A stretch of DNA of 64,000 nucleotides from Seonamhaeicola sediminis (lineage in GTDB: Bacteria; Bacteroidota; Bacteroidia; Flavobacteriales; Flavobacteriaceae): contig NZ_SMZJ02000001.1 of the NCBI RefSeq assembly GCF_004358095.2, positions 668,077-732,076 of the forward strand, written 5' to 3'. The translations under genes and the position numbers were made by a program. Position 1 is the stretch's first letter. Each line of letters opens with the position of its first letter. Under the pieces are notes generated by a model. It had not been told where the DNA came from. It did no database searches and saw only the letters and a program-made list of their open reading frames with translations. Positions 54,623 to 63,633 of the stretch are shown here, one piece after another.

Positions 54623-56086
54623 ATGGGAAAAGTAACAGGATTTAAAGAAATTGATAGACAAGACGAATCTTACAAACCGGTTGAAGACCGTTTAAAGCAT
54701 TACAAAGAGTTTACTGTGCCTTTATCTGAGGAAGAAATTACTAAACAAGGATCACGTTGTATGGACTGTGGTATTCCATTTTGTCACAGTGGTTGTCCGT
54801 TAGGGAATCTAATTCCAGATTTCAACCATATGGTACACCAAGGCGAGTGGCAAAAAGCTTCTTGGATACTTCATTCTACCAATAACTTCCCTGAGTTTAC
54901 GGGGCGCTTATGTCCAGCACCATGTGAACAAGCATGTGTTTTAGGAATTATTGAAGATCCCATCTCCATTGAAAATATAGAGAAAAATATAGTGGAGCGC
55001 GCCTTTGCCGAAGGTTGGATAAAACCACAACCTCCCAAAACTCGTACTGGGAAAACTATAGCTGTGGTAGGGTCTGGTCCTGCTGGTTTAGCAGCTGCCC
55101 AACAGTTAAATAGAGCTGGGCATACGGTGACTGTTTTTGAACGAGACGATGAAATAGGAGGTCTATTACGTTATGGTATTCCTAATTTCAAAATGGAAAA
55201 GGAAATTATAGACCGTCGTTTAGCTATTTTAGAAGCCGAAGGCATCACTTTTAAGACCAATGTTAATGTTGGTGTAAACTATGATGTTGAGGAATTAAAA
55301 GCCTTTGATGCTATTGTTTTATGTGGAGGAGCAACCGAAAGAAGAACTCTGCCAACACCAGGAATTGATGCTGATGGTGTTGTTCAAGCAATGGATTTTT
55401 TAACACAACAAACTAAAGTTGTTTTTGGAAAAGAAGTTAAAAACCAAGTATTAGCAACTGGTAAAGATGTTATTGTTATTGGTGGTGGTGATACAGGCTC
55501 AGACTGTATTGGTACATCAAACCGTCAAGGAGCTAAATCGGTTACTAATTTTGAAATTATGCCTAAGCCTCCAGGACATCGTTCGCCAACTACACCTTGG
55601 CCATATTGGCCTTTACAATTAAAGACATCATCTTCTCATAAAGAAGGATGTGATAGAAATTGGTTAATAAACACTAAAGAGTTTGTTACTGATGAAAATG
55701 GAAAATTGACTGCTCTTAAAACAGTTAATGTTGAATGGCAAATGATTCCAGGGGAACGTCCAAAACTTATTGAAATTGAAGGTTCAGAAAAAACATGGCC
55801 TTGTGATTTAGCTTTACTAGCACTTGGTTTTACAGGACCAGAAAGCACCTTAGCCGATAAATTAGGTATTGAAAAAGATGCGCGTTCAAATTACAAAGCA
55901 GAATACGGTAAATATCAAACGAATATCCCTAATATATTTACGGCTGGAGATATGCGTCGTGGACAATCATTAATTGTTTGGGCCATTTCAGAAGGTAGAG
56001 AAGCTGCTCGTCAAGTGGATATCTATTTGATGGGTAAATCTGACTTGCCTACTAAAAATGAAGCAGGCGATTTAGTGGCATTGTAA
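54623..56086 (+). CDS. gltD: Glutamate synthase small subunit
   Basis: A 487-residue iron-sulfur flavoprotein that passes electrons from NAD(P)H to GltB. The N-terminal cysteines (CMDCGIPFCHSGCPLGN and CPAPCEQACVLG) bind two 4Fe-4S clusters. FAD binding is at VVGSGPAGLAAAQQ and NAD(P)H binding at VIGGGDTGSDC. The late GDMRRGQSLIVWAI segment is typical. Translation is probably coupled to gltB. Confidence 0.97.
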   Translation: MGKVTGFKEIDRQDESYKPVEDRLKHYKEFTVPLSEEEITKQGSRCMDCGIPFCHSGCPLGNLIPDFNHMVHQGEWQKASWILHSTNNFPEFTGRLCPAPCEQACVLGIIEDPISIENIEKNIVERAFAEGWIKPQPPKTRTGKTIAVVGSGPAGLAAAQQLNRAGHTVTVFERDDEIGGLLRYGIPNFKMEKEIIDRRLAILEAEGITFKTNVNVGVNYDVEELKAFDAIVLCGGATERRTLPTPGIDADGVVQAMDFLTQQTKVVFGKEVKNQVLATGKDVIVIGGGDTGSDCIGTSNRQGAKSVTNFEIMPKPPGHRSPTTPWPYWPLQLKTSSSHKEGCDRNWLINTKEFVTDENGKLTALKTVNVEWQMIPGERPKLIEIEGSEKTWPCDLALLALGFTGPESTLADKLGIEKDARSNYKAEYGKYQTNIPNIFTAGDMRRGQSLIVWAISEGREAARQVDIYLMGKSDLPTKNEAGDLVAL

Positions 56087-56112
56087 TAGAAACATAATCT
56101 TCTAACAAATAG

Positions 56113-56142
56113 AATAAAGCGAACCAAATGGTTCGCTTTATT
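56113..56142 (+). terminator. Terminator of gltBD
   Basis: AATAAAGCGAACCA pairs with TGGTTCGCTTTATT (14 bp) around AA, 26 bases past the gltD stop. The T-run is short (TTATTATT), so termination may be moderate. Confidence 0.75.
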
Positions 56143-56375
56143 ATTATAAAAGCTCTAAATCTCTTAATCTTTTTTGTTGCAACTTTTCAAACTAAAAAAG
56201 ACTCAATCTGCTAAAAAAATCATCTCATATCTATTTTATTAACAACGGCTATAAATCTGGAATCAGAATGTAAGGGCTCAAAATCTATACAATACTTTAT
56301 CCTTGGAAAACATTTCCTAATGTTCTTAACTGCTTTTTAAATTAGAAAGCTTTTTTCGGTTTTAAAGAATATTCT

Positions 56376-57020
56376 TTAGTCTTTTATCAAACTTCCAGAC
56401 CCCTCAATATTAATATTTATTGATGGCGTTCCTCTGTAATACACATTGCCGCTACCTTGTATAGTAACATCAAGGTTAGATTCACAACTCACTTCAACTT
56501 CTCCAGAACCAGTATTATCTATTTTACAAGATTCTGATAGCATATCAAATGCTAGAATGCTTCCTGAACCTTCGTTTTCAACATCAATTAAACGACAATT
56601 CCCGTCTACATAAATACTAGCAGAACCACTGTTATAAATTTCAAAAACATCAACATCTGTAATACCAGAGGCGTATAAATTTCCAACACCTGAATTACTG
56701 ACACCTCTTAAATCAGTGACTGTTATTTTAGCCTCTAAATGCACATTGCTATAGTTCCCTTCTTTTAATTGCAACTTTAATTTACCATTTACAACATTGG
56801 TTTGCACCCTATTAATGATATTATCGTCTGCGATGATTTGTACCGATTGTGTACTTCCCTTTGTTACGGTAACTTCAAAGGTACCTTCGCTTGAAATCCT
56901 ATTAAAATTATTGGTTTGTCTAAATTCTGAAATAGTATCTCCCGAACCTATAAACCGATCTTCTGAACAAGAGCTAAAAACGATAAGTGTTAATACATAA
57001 ATTAGATTAAATTTTTTCAT
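56376..57020 (-). CDS. Head-GIN domain (DUF2807) lipoprotein
   Basis: Start chosen at ATG 57020, which opens a lipoprotein signal (KKFNLIYVLTLIVFSSCSED, lipobox cysteine at about 17). The 214-residue product is the DUF2807 putative auto-transporter adhesin head-GIN domain, a right-handed beta-helix visible as repeating GxGxxxV turns (SNSGVGNLYASG, ENEGSGSILAFD, NTGSGEVEVS, QGSGNVYYRG). Probably periplasmic or surface-exposed. Divergence from other genes is not evident; it ends 291 bases from gltD. Confidence 0.85.
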   Translation of the reverse strand: MKKFNLIYVLTLIVFSSCSEDRFIGSGDTISEFRQTNNFNRISSEGTFEVTVTKGSTQSVQIIADDNIINRVQTNVVNGKLKLQLKEGNYSNVHLEAKITVTDLRGVSNSGVGNLYASGITDVDVFEIYNSGSASIYVDGNCRLIDVENEGSGSILAFDMLSESCKIDNTGSGEVEVSCESNLDVTIQGSGNVYYRGTPSININIEGSGSLIKD

Positions 57021-57120
57021 AATTGTTTTATTTTGATTGAATTTTACAGCAGCAAAACTATAACCAAATGACATGTTGAAAAAATGAAGAATGTAGCAAT
57101 TACCGAATTCAGGACATGAT

Positions 57121-58239
57121 TTATGTCCGGTAATATCCTGGAGAACAACCTACTTTCTTTTTAAAAGCGGCATACATAGCAGATCTAGACTTAAACCCAG
57201 AGTCATGACCTATACCTTCAATGGAAAGTATATTTTTGGTATCGGCCTTTATTAACTCTATAGCTTTATCAACCCTAAAACTGTTCACCCATTCGTTAAA
57301 GTTAAAACCTATATTATTATTAAGACACGTTGAAATTAGTCTTGGAGACATATTCAAGGCCTCTGAAAATTGGTATAAGGTTAAGTCTTGACTTAAGTAA
57401 GATTGATTTTCAGACATAAAAGCCTGTATCTTTTCGCTTTGATTTTTATTACAATGATGCCCTATACTTTTAGTATCACTATCGGATTTGTGAGATAAAA
57501 TGCTTTCTGGCAACTTATCAAACAAATCTGGATGTCTAAACGCTTTAAAACTTAGGAAGTACAGAAAAATTGCCACAAAAACCCAAGTCATCATCACTAT
57601 ATTATTCACACTATTTCCAATGAAAAGAATATGTGCCAATTCAATACCCCATAAAATAATAGCTGGTAAAAGCATAAAAATTAGCTGCCACAACCATTTA
57701 ATTTGTAGCATTTTAAAATCTGAATATTCGTTTCTCACCAAGGTTCTATATAAAAGTGTTTCTTTTACTGAAATTGTAAAAGCAACTATAACAATTACAA
57801 AAGCATAAGACTGAAGCGCTAAATGAATTCTATCTAGTGTGGTAAACTCTAATAAATCTGATATTCCAATAGATTTAAATACAAATAAAAATAGATTGTA
57901 TAGTGTAACACAACTTATTAAAATAGCTAAAATATAATTAACCCTTAAGAAGGTTCTATATTTTGAAGAACCACCAATTTTCTCCAACACATAGTGCATG
58001 AAAAATAACGGAATAAACAGTTTCACCTCTGGTAAAGTAAAATATCCGCCTATGGAATAGTTACCGATATTATCAAAAGGAAGAACGGTTGTAAAAGCCT
58101 CAAACAAAAGACTTAACAAAAACATCCCCAAAAAAAAATTAGAGAAGCTTTTATACTTCTTTGAAAAAATATACACCATGGCTAGCAAAAAACCTTGAAT
58201 TAAGGCCGCCCAAATAATAAAGTTTACAATGCTCTCCAT
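57121..58239 (-). CDS. AraC-family regulator with seven-helix membrane sensor
   Basis: A 372-residue protein. Six or seven membrane helices fill residues 1-235 (starting IVNFIIWAALIQGFLLAMVYIF). The C-terminal 100 residues form an AraC/XylS DNA-binding domain: LTLYQFSEALNMSPRLISTCLN, then INSFRVDKAI-like and LSIEGIGHDSGFKSRSAMYAAFKKKVGCSPGYY. Such membrane-bound regulators may sense lipids or envelope state. It lies 100 bases upstream of the head-GIN lipoprotein gene on the same strand, a possible target. Confidence 0.87.
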   Translation of the reverse strand: MESIVNFIIWAALIQGFLLAMVYIFSKKYKSFSNFFLGMFLLSLLFEAFTTVLPFDNIGNYSIGGYFTLPEVKLFIPLFFMHYVLEKIGGSSKYRTFLRVNYILAILISCVTLYNLFLFVFKSIGISDLLEFTTLDRIHLALQSYAFVIVIVAFTISVKETLLYRTLVRNEYSDFKMLQIKWLWQLIFMLLPAIILWGIELAHILFIGNSVNNIVMMTWVFVAIFLYFLSFKAFRHPDLFDKLPESILSHKSDSDTKSIGHHCNKNQSEKIQAFMSENQSYLSQDLTLYQFSEALNMSPRLISTCLNNNIGFNFNEWVNSFRVDKAIELIKADTKNILSIEGIGHDSGFKSRSAMYAAFKKKVGCSPGYYRT

Positions 58240-58575
58240 GTTATAAAATAATCAACACCAAATATATTGAATAAAAAAACCTTTATCAGAAAATAGATAA
58301 GAGGTATTACTATTTACAGTAAAATTATTTTTCAACATTCTACTTCTTGGTTTTTATCTGTTAATAATTCAATAAACTTCTGTTCATTTTATTTAAAAAT
58401 CCTCAATTTGTTCTCAATTTTTTCATATCCTCCATTAGGGTTTCCTGAGACATCATGAAAATTACTAGTATTTATTTATATGTTTTGTTTTTCCTTTTTA
58501 AAAGGTGTACGGTATGAAATTTTTATTGGTATAAAGGTATATTCATCGTCAAAAAACTTATGCCTATGGTATATT
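58240..58575. other. 336-base gap without genes
   Basis: AT-rich, with no open frame that I can support. A 10-base inverted repeat, ACTTATGCCT (58556-58565) and AGGCATAAGT (58588-58597), straddles the end of the pseudogene next to it and may be its old terminator stem. Confidence 0.4.
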
Positions 58576-58908
58576 CTAAGTTTTCACAGGCATAAGTGTC
58601 ATTTTTCGTAAAACAAATAGCATTATGAGTAATGCCATTAAAACGAAGCTTGTTACTTTTCTTTTTTTACCATCAGTATCAAGTTCATTTTCTTCTCCAT
58701 CAAAATCAACAACTTCATCAGGATTTCCAAATTTTTCATCAAGCAATTAACTTTAGAAAGCATATCTTCTTTAGTCATTCCAGAAATCTCAACAGTTACC
58801 TCCTTTGAATTTCACCCCTTAGCATTATAACTAAACCTAGAGTTTTCTGCTTGTGAGTACAAAAATGAGAACATCAAAAACAAGCACATATAGAATAAGA
58901 TTTTTCAT
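58576..58908 (-). pseudogene. Decayed gene for a small secreted membrane-tailed protein
   Basis: Three pieces in different states of frame read as one former protein: an ATG with MKNLILYV (58908), then in another frame LFLMFSFLYSQAENSRFSYNAKG, an in-frame TGA, NSKEVTVEISGMTKEDMLSKV, and after a second frameshift LDEKFGNPDEVVDFDGEENE followed by a helix (SFVLMALLIMLFVL) and a stop at 58576. At least two frameshifts and one stop are needed. The ancestor had a signal peptide, a small soluble domain and a C-terminal helix. The family is not recognised. Confidence 0.65.
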
Positions 58909-59074
58909 AATTTCAAATATTAATCTTATCATTAAGATAGATTGAGTATTCTTATTTTAAGTATATTGAACTAAAATTAATATTCCTCAAAAAAACTAAT
59001 TAATAGTTTAAATGCAAGTTTTGTGATTTTTTATTACATTTTATATTAAGATTTGATTCTATCTTTATTAAAAA

Positions 59075-60715
59075 TCAGAACAATTTCTTGTAATAATCAT
59101 CAGCCATTCTTTGTGTTGTAAACTCAGGTATAACATCATCCATGGCCTTAAAAACAATATCTTGCCATTTGCTTGGATCTATATAGTAGGTTGGAATTAC
59201 TTTTTGCTCTAAAATATGATATAGATTATTACTATCAATTTTATCTTGATCCCAAGTTGGTAAATTATGGTCTAGTGCGGGTAATACAAAACAGTTTTCA
59301 CCATCCTTTTCAAACTCAGGAATCCAACCATCGTTAGTAGAAACATTAACAGAACCGTTCATAGCAGCCGTCATACCACTAGTTCCTGATGCTTCTCTTG
59401 TAATTCTAGGCGTGTTTAACCAAATATCTGAACCACATTTTAATTTCTTCGACAATTCAATTTCATATCCAATAAGTACCGCTAAATTTGGCTCTCCTTT
59501 AGAATGGTGAACCAAATGATTAAATAAATCAATAGCACCATAATCAAACGGATACGGCTTTCCTGCCCAAATTATTTGAACTGGATATTTCTGATTAGAT
59601 ATAAGCCTTTTAAAACGATCAAAATCATGAAGTAGTAAATCAGCTCTTTTATAAGCTGCAAAACGCCTTGCCCATACAAAGGTGAGTACGTTAGGGTCAA
59701 AACGTTTTCCGGTTTGTTTATGCACCTCTTCAAACAATTCCTTTTTTAATTCAAATTTTCTTGCTTTATAAGCGTCTACCTCCTTTTTCAGCCATGCTTC
59801 TTTTATAGTGTCATCCTGCCAGAAGTTTTGATTTTGAGCATTTGTAATGGGAATAATTTCACTAATTCCAGAATGACCTTTCCACATATCATTAGCTACA
59901 TTTGCATGTAATTTGGATACACCATTAGCCCTTTTTGACATCCTTAAAGCCGAAACAGTATAATTAATCATGCCGCCATTAACCATTTCTCGTTCTAATT
60001 CTTCATTGGTGTAGGTTCTTCCAAAGAAACCACATCTATTTAAATGTCTAGCATCGCGCTCTTCGTTTCCAGCAAGCTCTGGTGTATGGGTTGTAAAAAC
60101 CATCTGTTCTTTTGTAACGCCTTTATCACGCAAGTAGTAAAAAGCTGGTAGCGCATGTCCTTCGTTTAAATGATACGTATCAGCGCCACCTAAAGCCTCA
60201 ACCACTTTAGTACCACCAATACCTAAAACAATACTTTGAGACACACGAGTCACTGGATTTTTATCGTATAAATGATTGGTAATAGTTCTAGAAAGATGAT
60301 CATTACCTTCAACATCTGTGGTTAAAAAATACATGGGCACTGTTCCAAAAACTTCGGGCTTTAAAACATAGGCCCTTACTTTTACATGCGGATTATCATG
60401 AAGCTTAATCTCTACTTCAATACCTGTGTCTTCTAAAAAGTTGAAATGTTTCTCATTAAACTCAGTTTTTAAAGTTTGGTCATCATTTCTTGCTTGGTCA
60501 TAATACCCATATTTCCAGAGCATGCCAATACCAATCATATTTTGTTTGAGTTCAAAACCAGAACGCATATGAGAACCGGCTAAAAAACCTAACCCACCAG
60601 AATAGATATTGAAAGATTGATGGATGCCAAATTCCATACTAAAATAGGCTACACGTTTACTATATGCTTTTGCAGGTTGATAAGGATGATACCAACTACT
60701 GTATATATTTTCCAT
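59075..60715 (-). CDS. Short alpha-glucan (glycogen) phosphorylase-like protein
   Basis: A 546-residue GT35-type protein of the short alpha-glucan phosphorylase class. YSGGLGFLAGSH (38-49), HLNEGHALPAFYYL, VWARRFAAYKRADLLL with K356 and IWAGKPYP with K386 correspond to substrate and phosphate sites. The PLP-binding region is EASGTSGMTAAMNG (441-454), where the usual lysine of ...GNMK or ...GMK is T449. Without that lysine the Schiff base cannot form in the normal way. It is a single gene; other glycogen genes are not in the window. Confidence 0.82.
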   Translation of the reverse strand: MENIYSSWYHPYQPAKAYSKRVAYFSMEFGIHQSFNIYSGGLGFLAGSHMRSGFELKQNMIGIGMLWKYGYYDQARNDDQTLKTEFNEKHFNFLEDTGIEVEIKLHDNPHVKVRAYVLKPEVFGTVPMYFLTTDVEGNDHLSRTITNHLYDKNPVTRVSQSIVLGIGGTKVVEALGGADTYHLNEGHALPAFYYLRDKGVTKEQMVFTTHTPELAGNEERDARHLNRCGFFGRTYTNEELEREMVNGGMINYTVSALRMSKRANGVSKLHANVANDMWKGHSGISEIIPITNAQNQNFWQDDTIKEAWLKKEVDAYKARKFELKKELFEEVHKQTGKRFDPNVLTFVWARRFAAYKRADLLLHDFDRFKRLISNQKYPVQIIWAGKPYPFDYGAIDLFNHLVHHSKGEPNLAVLIGYEIELSKKLKCGSDIWLNTPRITREASGTSGMTAAMNGSVNVSTNDGWIPEFEKDGENCFVLPALDHNLPTWDQDKIDSNNLYHILEQKVIPTYYIDPSKWQDIVFKAMDDVIPEFTTQRMADDYYKKLF

Positions 60716-61089
60716 AACATTTTACAATTTAAATTAAGTTGTAAAAATATTAAAACCAGTTACTCTCTAACCTGACAATAGTCATGAATTACGTTTTATT
60801 AAAGATTATATAACATTAAATGTTTATTAATAAATCTAGTAAAAGAGACTGTATAAATGACAAAAGAAGAAAACACTCTAAACAAAAAAGCCTTAAGGTT
60901 GTTAGCAATTCTGCGGCCTGTCTAAGACAGATTATTTTCAAACCTTAATTTACAATCAAGCATAAACTATTAAGTTACAAATATTTGAAAATATCACCTA
61001 TGATGTAGCTCATATAAATTATTTACAAATATTCCTAACTTATGAAGCCCAAAAATAAACTTTGACCAGCCATACAAAACAGATCATCA
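60716..61089. other. 374-base divergent gap
   Basis: Lies between the phosphorylase-like gene and the plus-strand envelope cluster. No open frame is supported. A short perfect hairpin CTGTC-TAA-GACAG (60918-60930) is the only structure I see. It should contain promoters for both sides, but no exact TAnnTTTG box was noticed near either start. Confidence 0.35.
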
Positions 61090-62691
61090 ATGATAAAGTT
61101 CATAAGAAATACTACTGCATTCCTCACGATCCTTATTTTCATAGGGTTTATAGTCTACTCATGCAGTAAACTATATATAAAACAAGATTTTAGACAAACC
61201 TATGGAACTTATAATGACTCTATTCATCAAAATTCATTCGAAAACGATTTCTTCAAAGTTCATTTAAAAAATGGAGATGTTAGTGTTTTAAATGAATGGC
61301 TTCTAAATGACTCAAAAGACTCAATACTTGGCAAAGGAAAGCTTTTTGACTTTAACAGAAATGAAATAAAAGATGGGTCCATGGCCCTTGAGATTAATGA
61401 AGTTGCCATTATAGAAACCAATCAACTGGAAGCTATAAAATCTAAAGATAAAGAGAGAATAGCAGGTCTTTCTCTTCTAACGGGAGTTAATCTTGTTTTA
61501 GATGCCGTTTGCATCACAAACCCTAAAGCCTGCTTTGGCTCTTGCCCAACTTTTTACACTAATAACAGTCTGTCTATCCACGACGCCAAGGCCGAAGGGT
61601 TTTCAAGTTCGATTTCACCAGCACTGGAAGCAACAGATATGGATGCATTGAGAACACAAACATCTGGAAAAGAATTTCATTTAACAATGAAAAATGAAGC
61701 CTTTGAAACTCATTTATTAAATGAATTATTTTTAACGGCCATCCCAAAAAAGAAAACGGAATATGTCTTTCATGACCAAAGAAATAAATTTTATAAATCC
61801 AATCATATATTACCCCCAAAAAGAGCAACTATAGATGGAACAAATATTCTAAACAAAGTCTTAGAAATTGATGACCAAGAATTTTTTTCTAAAACTGATG
61901 AGCACGATCTCACTAAAAAAGAAGAAATTTATTTAGATTTTAATGGTGTTTCTGATAATACTCAAGGATTAGTAATCAACTTTAGGCAAACATTACTAAC
62001 AACATTTTTACTCTATAGCGGGATTTCATTTATGGGTGATGAAGTAGGCGACTATTTTGCCAAAATTGAAACCAACAGTTCCATTAAAAAGCGACTAAGC
62101 AATCCTTTTAAATTATTAGGTAAAATAAAATTATATGCTTGGAATAATGAAAACCGCCAATGGCAGTTTTTTGATGAAATATATGAGACAGGTCCAATCT
62201 CTAAAAACTTGATTATCTCACCCATTTCAAAAATATCAACAAAAAATGGTCAATTAAAAATTAAAATAGAATTAACCAAAGGGTTATGGCGTATTGACTA
62301 TCTGGGTCTTACAGAGATAAAAGAGCCTACTTTAGTCAACCACATATATCCTTCAAAAATAAAGACTCTTAACGGATTCCCTGCTGAATTGGAGAAAATC
62401 ATTAATGATGATGAAAAGTATTTAGCATCGTTCCCCGGAAATGAATATGATTTCATGTTTAGATTACCAGATTTAATGAATCAGGATGAATATGAAGTAT
62501 TTGTAACTAGTAAAGGATACTATTTAGAATGGATTAGGTCTAATTGGCTTAGAAATAAAAACATTCAAAAACTCAAAAAAATGCTTTCTAACAACAAAGA
62601 AGTATGGGCAAGTTTAGCCGTAGAATACAAAATTATTGAAGATGAAATGGAAGATGTATTTTGGAACTCAAGGTATACAAATATAAAATGA
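61090..62691 (+). CDS. Uncharacterised envelope protein with N-terminal membrane anchor
   Basis: A 533-residue protein with a hydrophobic N-terminus (about 10-24) ending in VYSCSK, so it is either a lipoprotein with cysteine 25 or a signal-anchored protein. A notable motif is NPKACFGSCPTFYT (about 153-166), a cysteine pair followed by an aromatic cluster. The second half looks beta-rich, with FDEIYETGPISKNL and WRIDYLGLTEI. The family is not recognised. It overlaps the next gene by ATGA. Confidence 0.6.
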   Translation: MIKFIRNTTAFLTILIFIGFIVYSCSKLYIKQDFRQTYGTYNDSIHQNSFENDFFKVHLKNGDVSVLNEWLLNDSKDSILGKGKLFDFNRNEIKDGSMALEINEVAIIETNQLEAIKSKDKERIAGLSLLTGVNLVLDAVCITNPKACFGSCPTFYTNNSLSIHDAKAEGFSSSISPALEATDMDALRTQTSGKEFHLTMKNEAFETHLLNELFLTAIPKKKTEYVFHDQRNKFYKSNHILPPKRATIDGTNILNKVLEIDDQEFFSKTDEHDLTKKEEIYLDFNGVSDNTQGLVINFRQTLLTTFLLYSGISFMGDEVGDYFAKIETNSSIKKRLSNPFKLLGKIKLYAWNNENRQWQFFDEIYETGPISKNLIISPISKISTKNGQLKIKIELTKGLWRIDYLGLTEIKEPTLVNHIYPSKIKTLNGFPAELEKIINDDEKYLASFPGNEYDFMFRLPDLMNQDEYEVFVTSKGYYLEWIRSNWLRNKNIQKLKKMLSNNKEVWASLAVEYKIIEDEMEDVFWNSRYTNIK

Positions 62692-63197
62692 AAAATCTGC
62701 TTAAAATATTTGTTTGTGTAATCTTTGTATGGGGCTGTAGCACTCCAAAATATTTGAGTGCTCCAAAAGATTTTAAAAATCATGTAAAGGGCCTATACTT
62801 AGAATATACCACAAAAAAAAGTCATAGTCGGGAGATAGCTGAAATCATTGAGGTTAAAGACAAATATATCAAACTTTTACCGGTAAAAAATGAAAAAATA
62901 ATTAGCATTAAGCAAAATGACATTAAATATGCACATGTATTAGTATCTTTAACCAGTGACAACCAAAAAAAATTAAATACATGGGCGGGCTTATTAAATA
63001 TAAATTCCCTAGTTCATGGATATTTTATGGTGTTCTCTCTTCCAATTAATTTAGTTTCAACATATAGCACCTCAATCCACGCCAGAGGAGCTTACAGAAT
63101 GAAAATCCCAGATGATGTAAAATGGCATGAGCTACATAAGTTTGCTAGATTCCCCCAAGGGATTCCTGAACTAATCGATGAAAATCTCATTAAATAA
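62688..63197 (+). CDS. Lipoprotein, hypothetical
   Basis: Start chosen at ATG 62688, which overlaps the previous stop (ATGA) and opens a lipoprotein signal (MKNLLKIFVCVIFVWGC, cysteine 17). The 169-residue product has a beta-rich first part (KGLYLEYTTKKSHSREIAEIIEVKDKYIKLLPVKN resembles a small SH3-like barrel), then a hydrophobic stretch (SLVHGYFMVFSLPINLVSTY) and a polar end. Family unknown. It is probably the partner of its neighbours. Confidence 0.65.
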   Translation: MKNLLKIFVCVIFVWGCSTPKYLSAPKDFKNHVKGLYLEYTTKKSHSREIAEIIEVKDKYIKLLPVKNEKIISIKQNDIKYAHVLVSLTSDNQKKLNTWAGLLNINSLVHGYFMVFSLPINLVSTYSTSIHARGAYRMKIPDDVKWHELHKFARFPQGIPELIDENLIK

Positions 63198-63207
63198 TTA
63201 AAAAATC

Positions 63208-63633
63208 ATGAAAACCTTTATTACCTTATTGGTGTGCCTTATTTCAATTTCTATTACCAAAGCTCAAGAAACTGGCTTAATTGGAACTTGGAATATTTTT
63301 GAATTTGAAGTGATCAATAATGATGACATAAACACTAGAACTCATGAAAACCTCTTCTCAGAGAACTCAATTTGGGATTTATTTTTTATGGATAATAAAA
63401 GTTTTAAACAGTCCAGCAATATGCGTTCAGGAGAACTTGAATCACACAAAGGTTTATGGGAGACTTCTAAAGAAAATTTAAAACTTTCACTAATGGTTCA
63501 AGAACAAAAAATAGTGTTGAACTACAACTACAAACTAAAAGACAACATTCTTGTATTAAGAAGGGTAAATCCAAAAGGTACTTTAAAACTTAAAATAACT
63601 TTTATAAAAAAAGAGGAACACAAATCAAAGTAA
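63208..63633 (+). CDS. Secreted lipocalin-like protein
   Basis: A 141-residue protein with a signal peptide ending in ITKAQ. The mature part starts GLIGTWNIFEFEV, typical of small lipocalin-like domains, and continues with alternating strands up to LRRVNPKGTLKLKITFIKK. It follows the lipoprotein gene after 10 bases and completes a three-gene envelope operon. Ligand unknown. Confidence 0.65.
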   Translation: MKTFITLLVCLISISITKAQETGLIGTWNIFEFEVINNDDINTRTHENLFSENSIWDLFFMDNKSFKQSSNMRSGELESHKGLWETSKENLKLSLMVQEQKIVLNYNYKLKDNILVLRRVNPKGTLKLKITFIKKEEHKSK

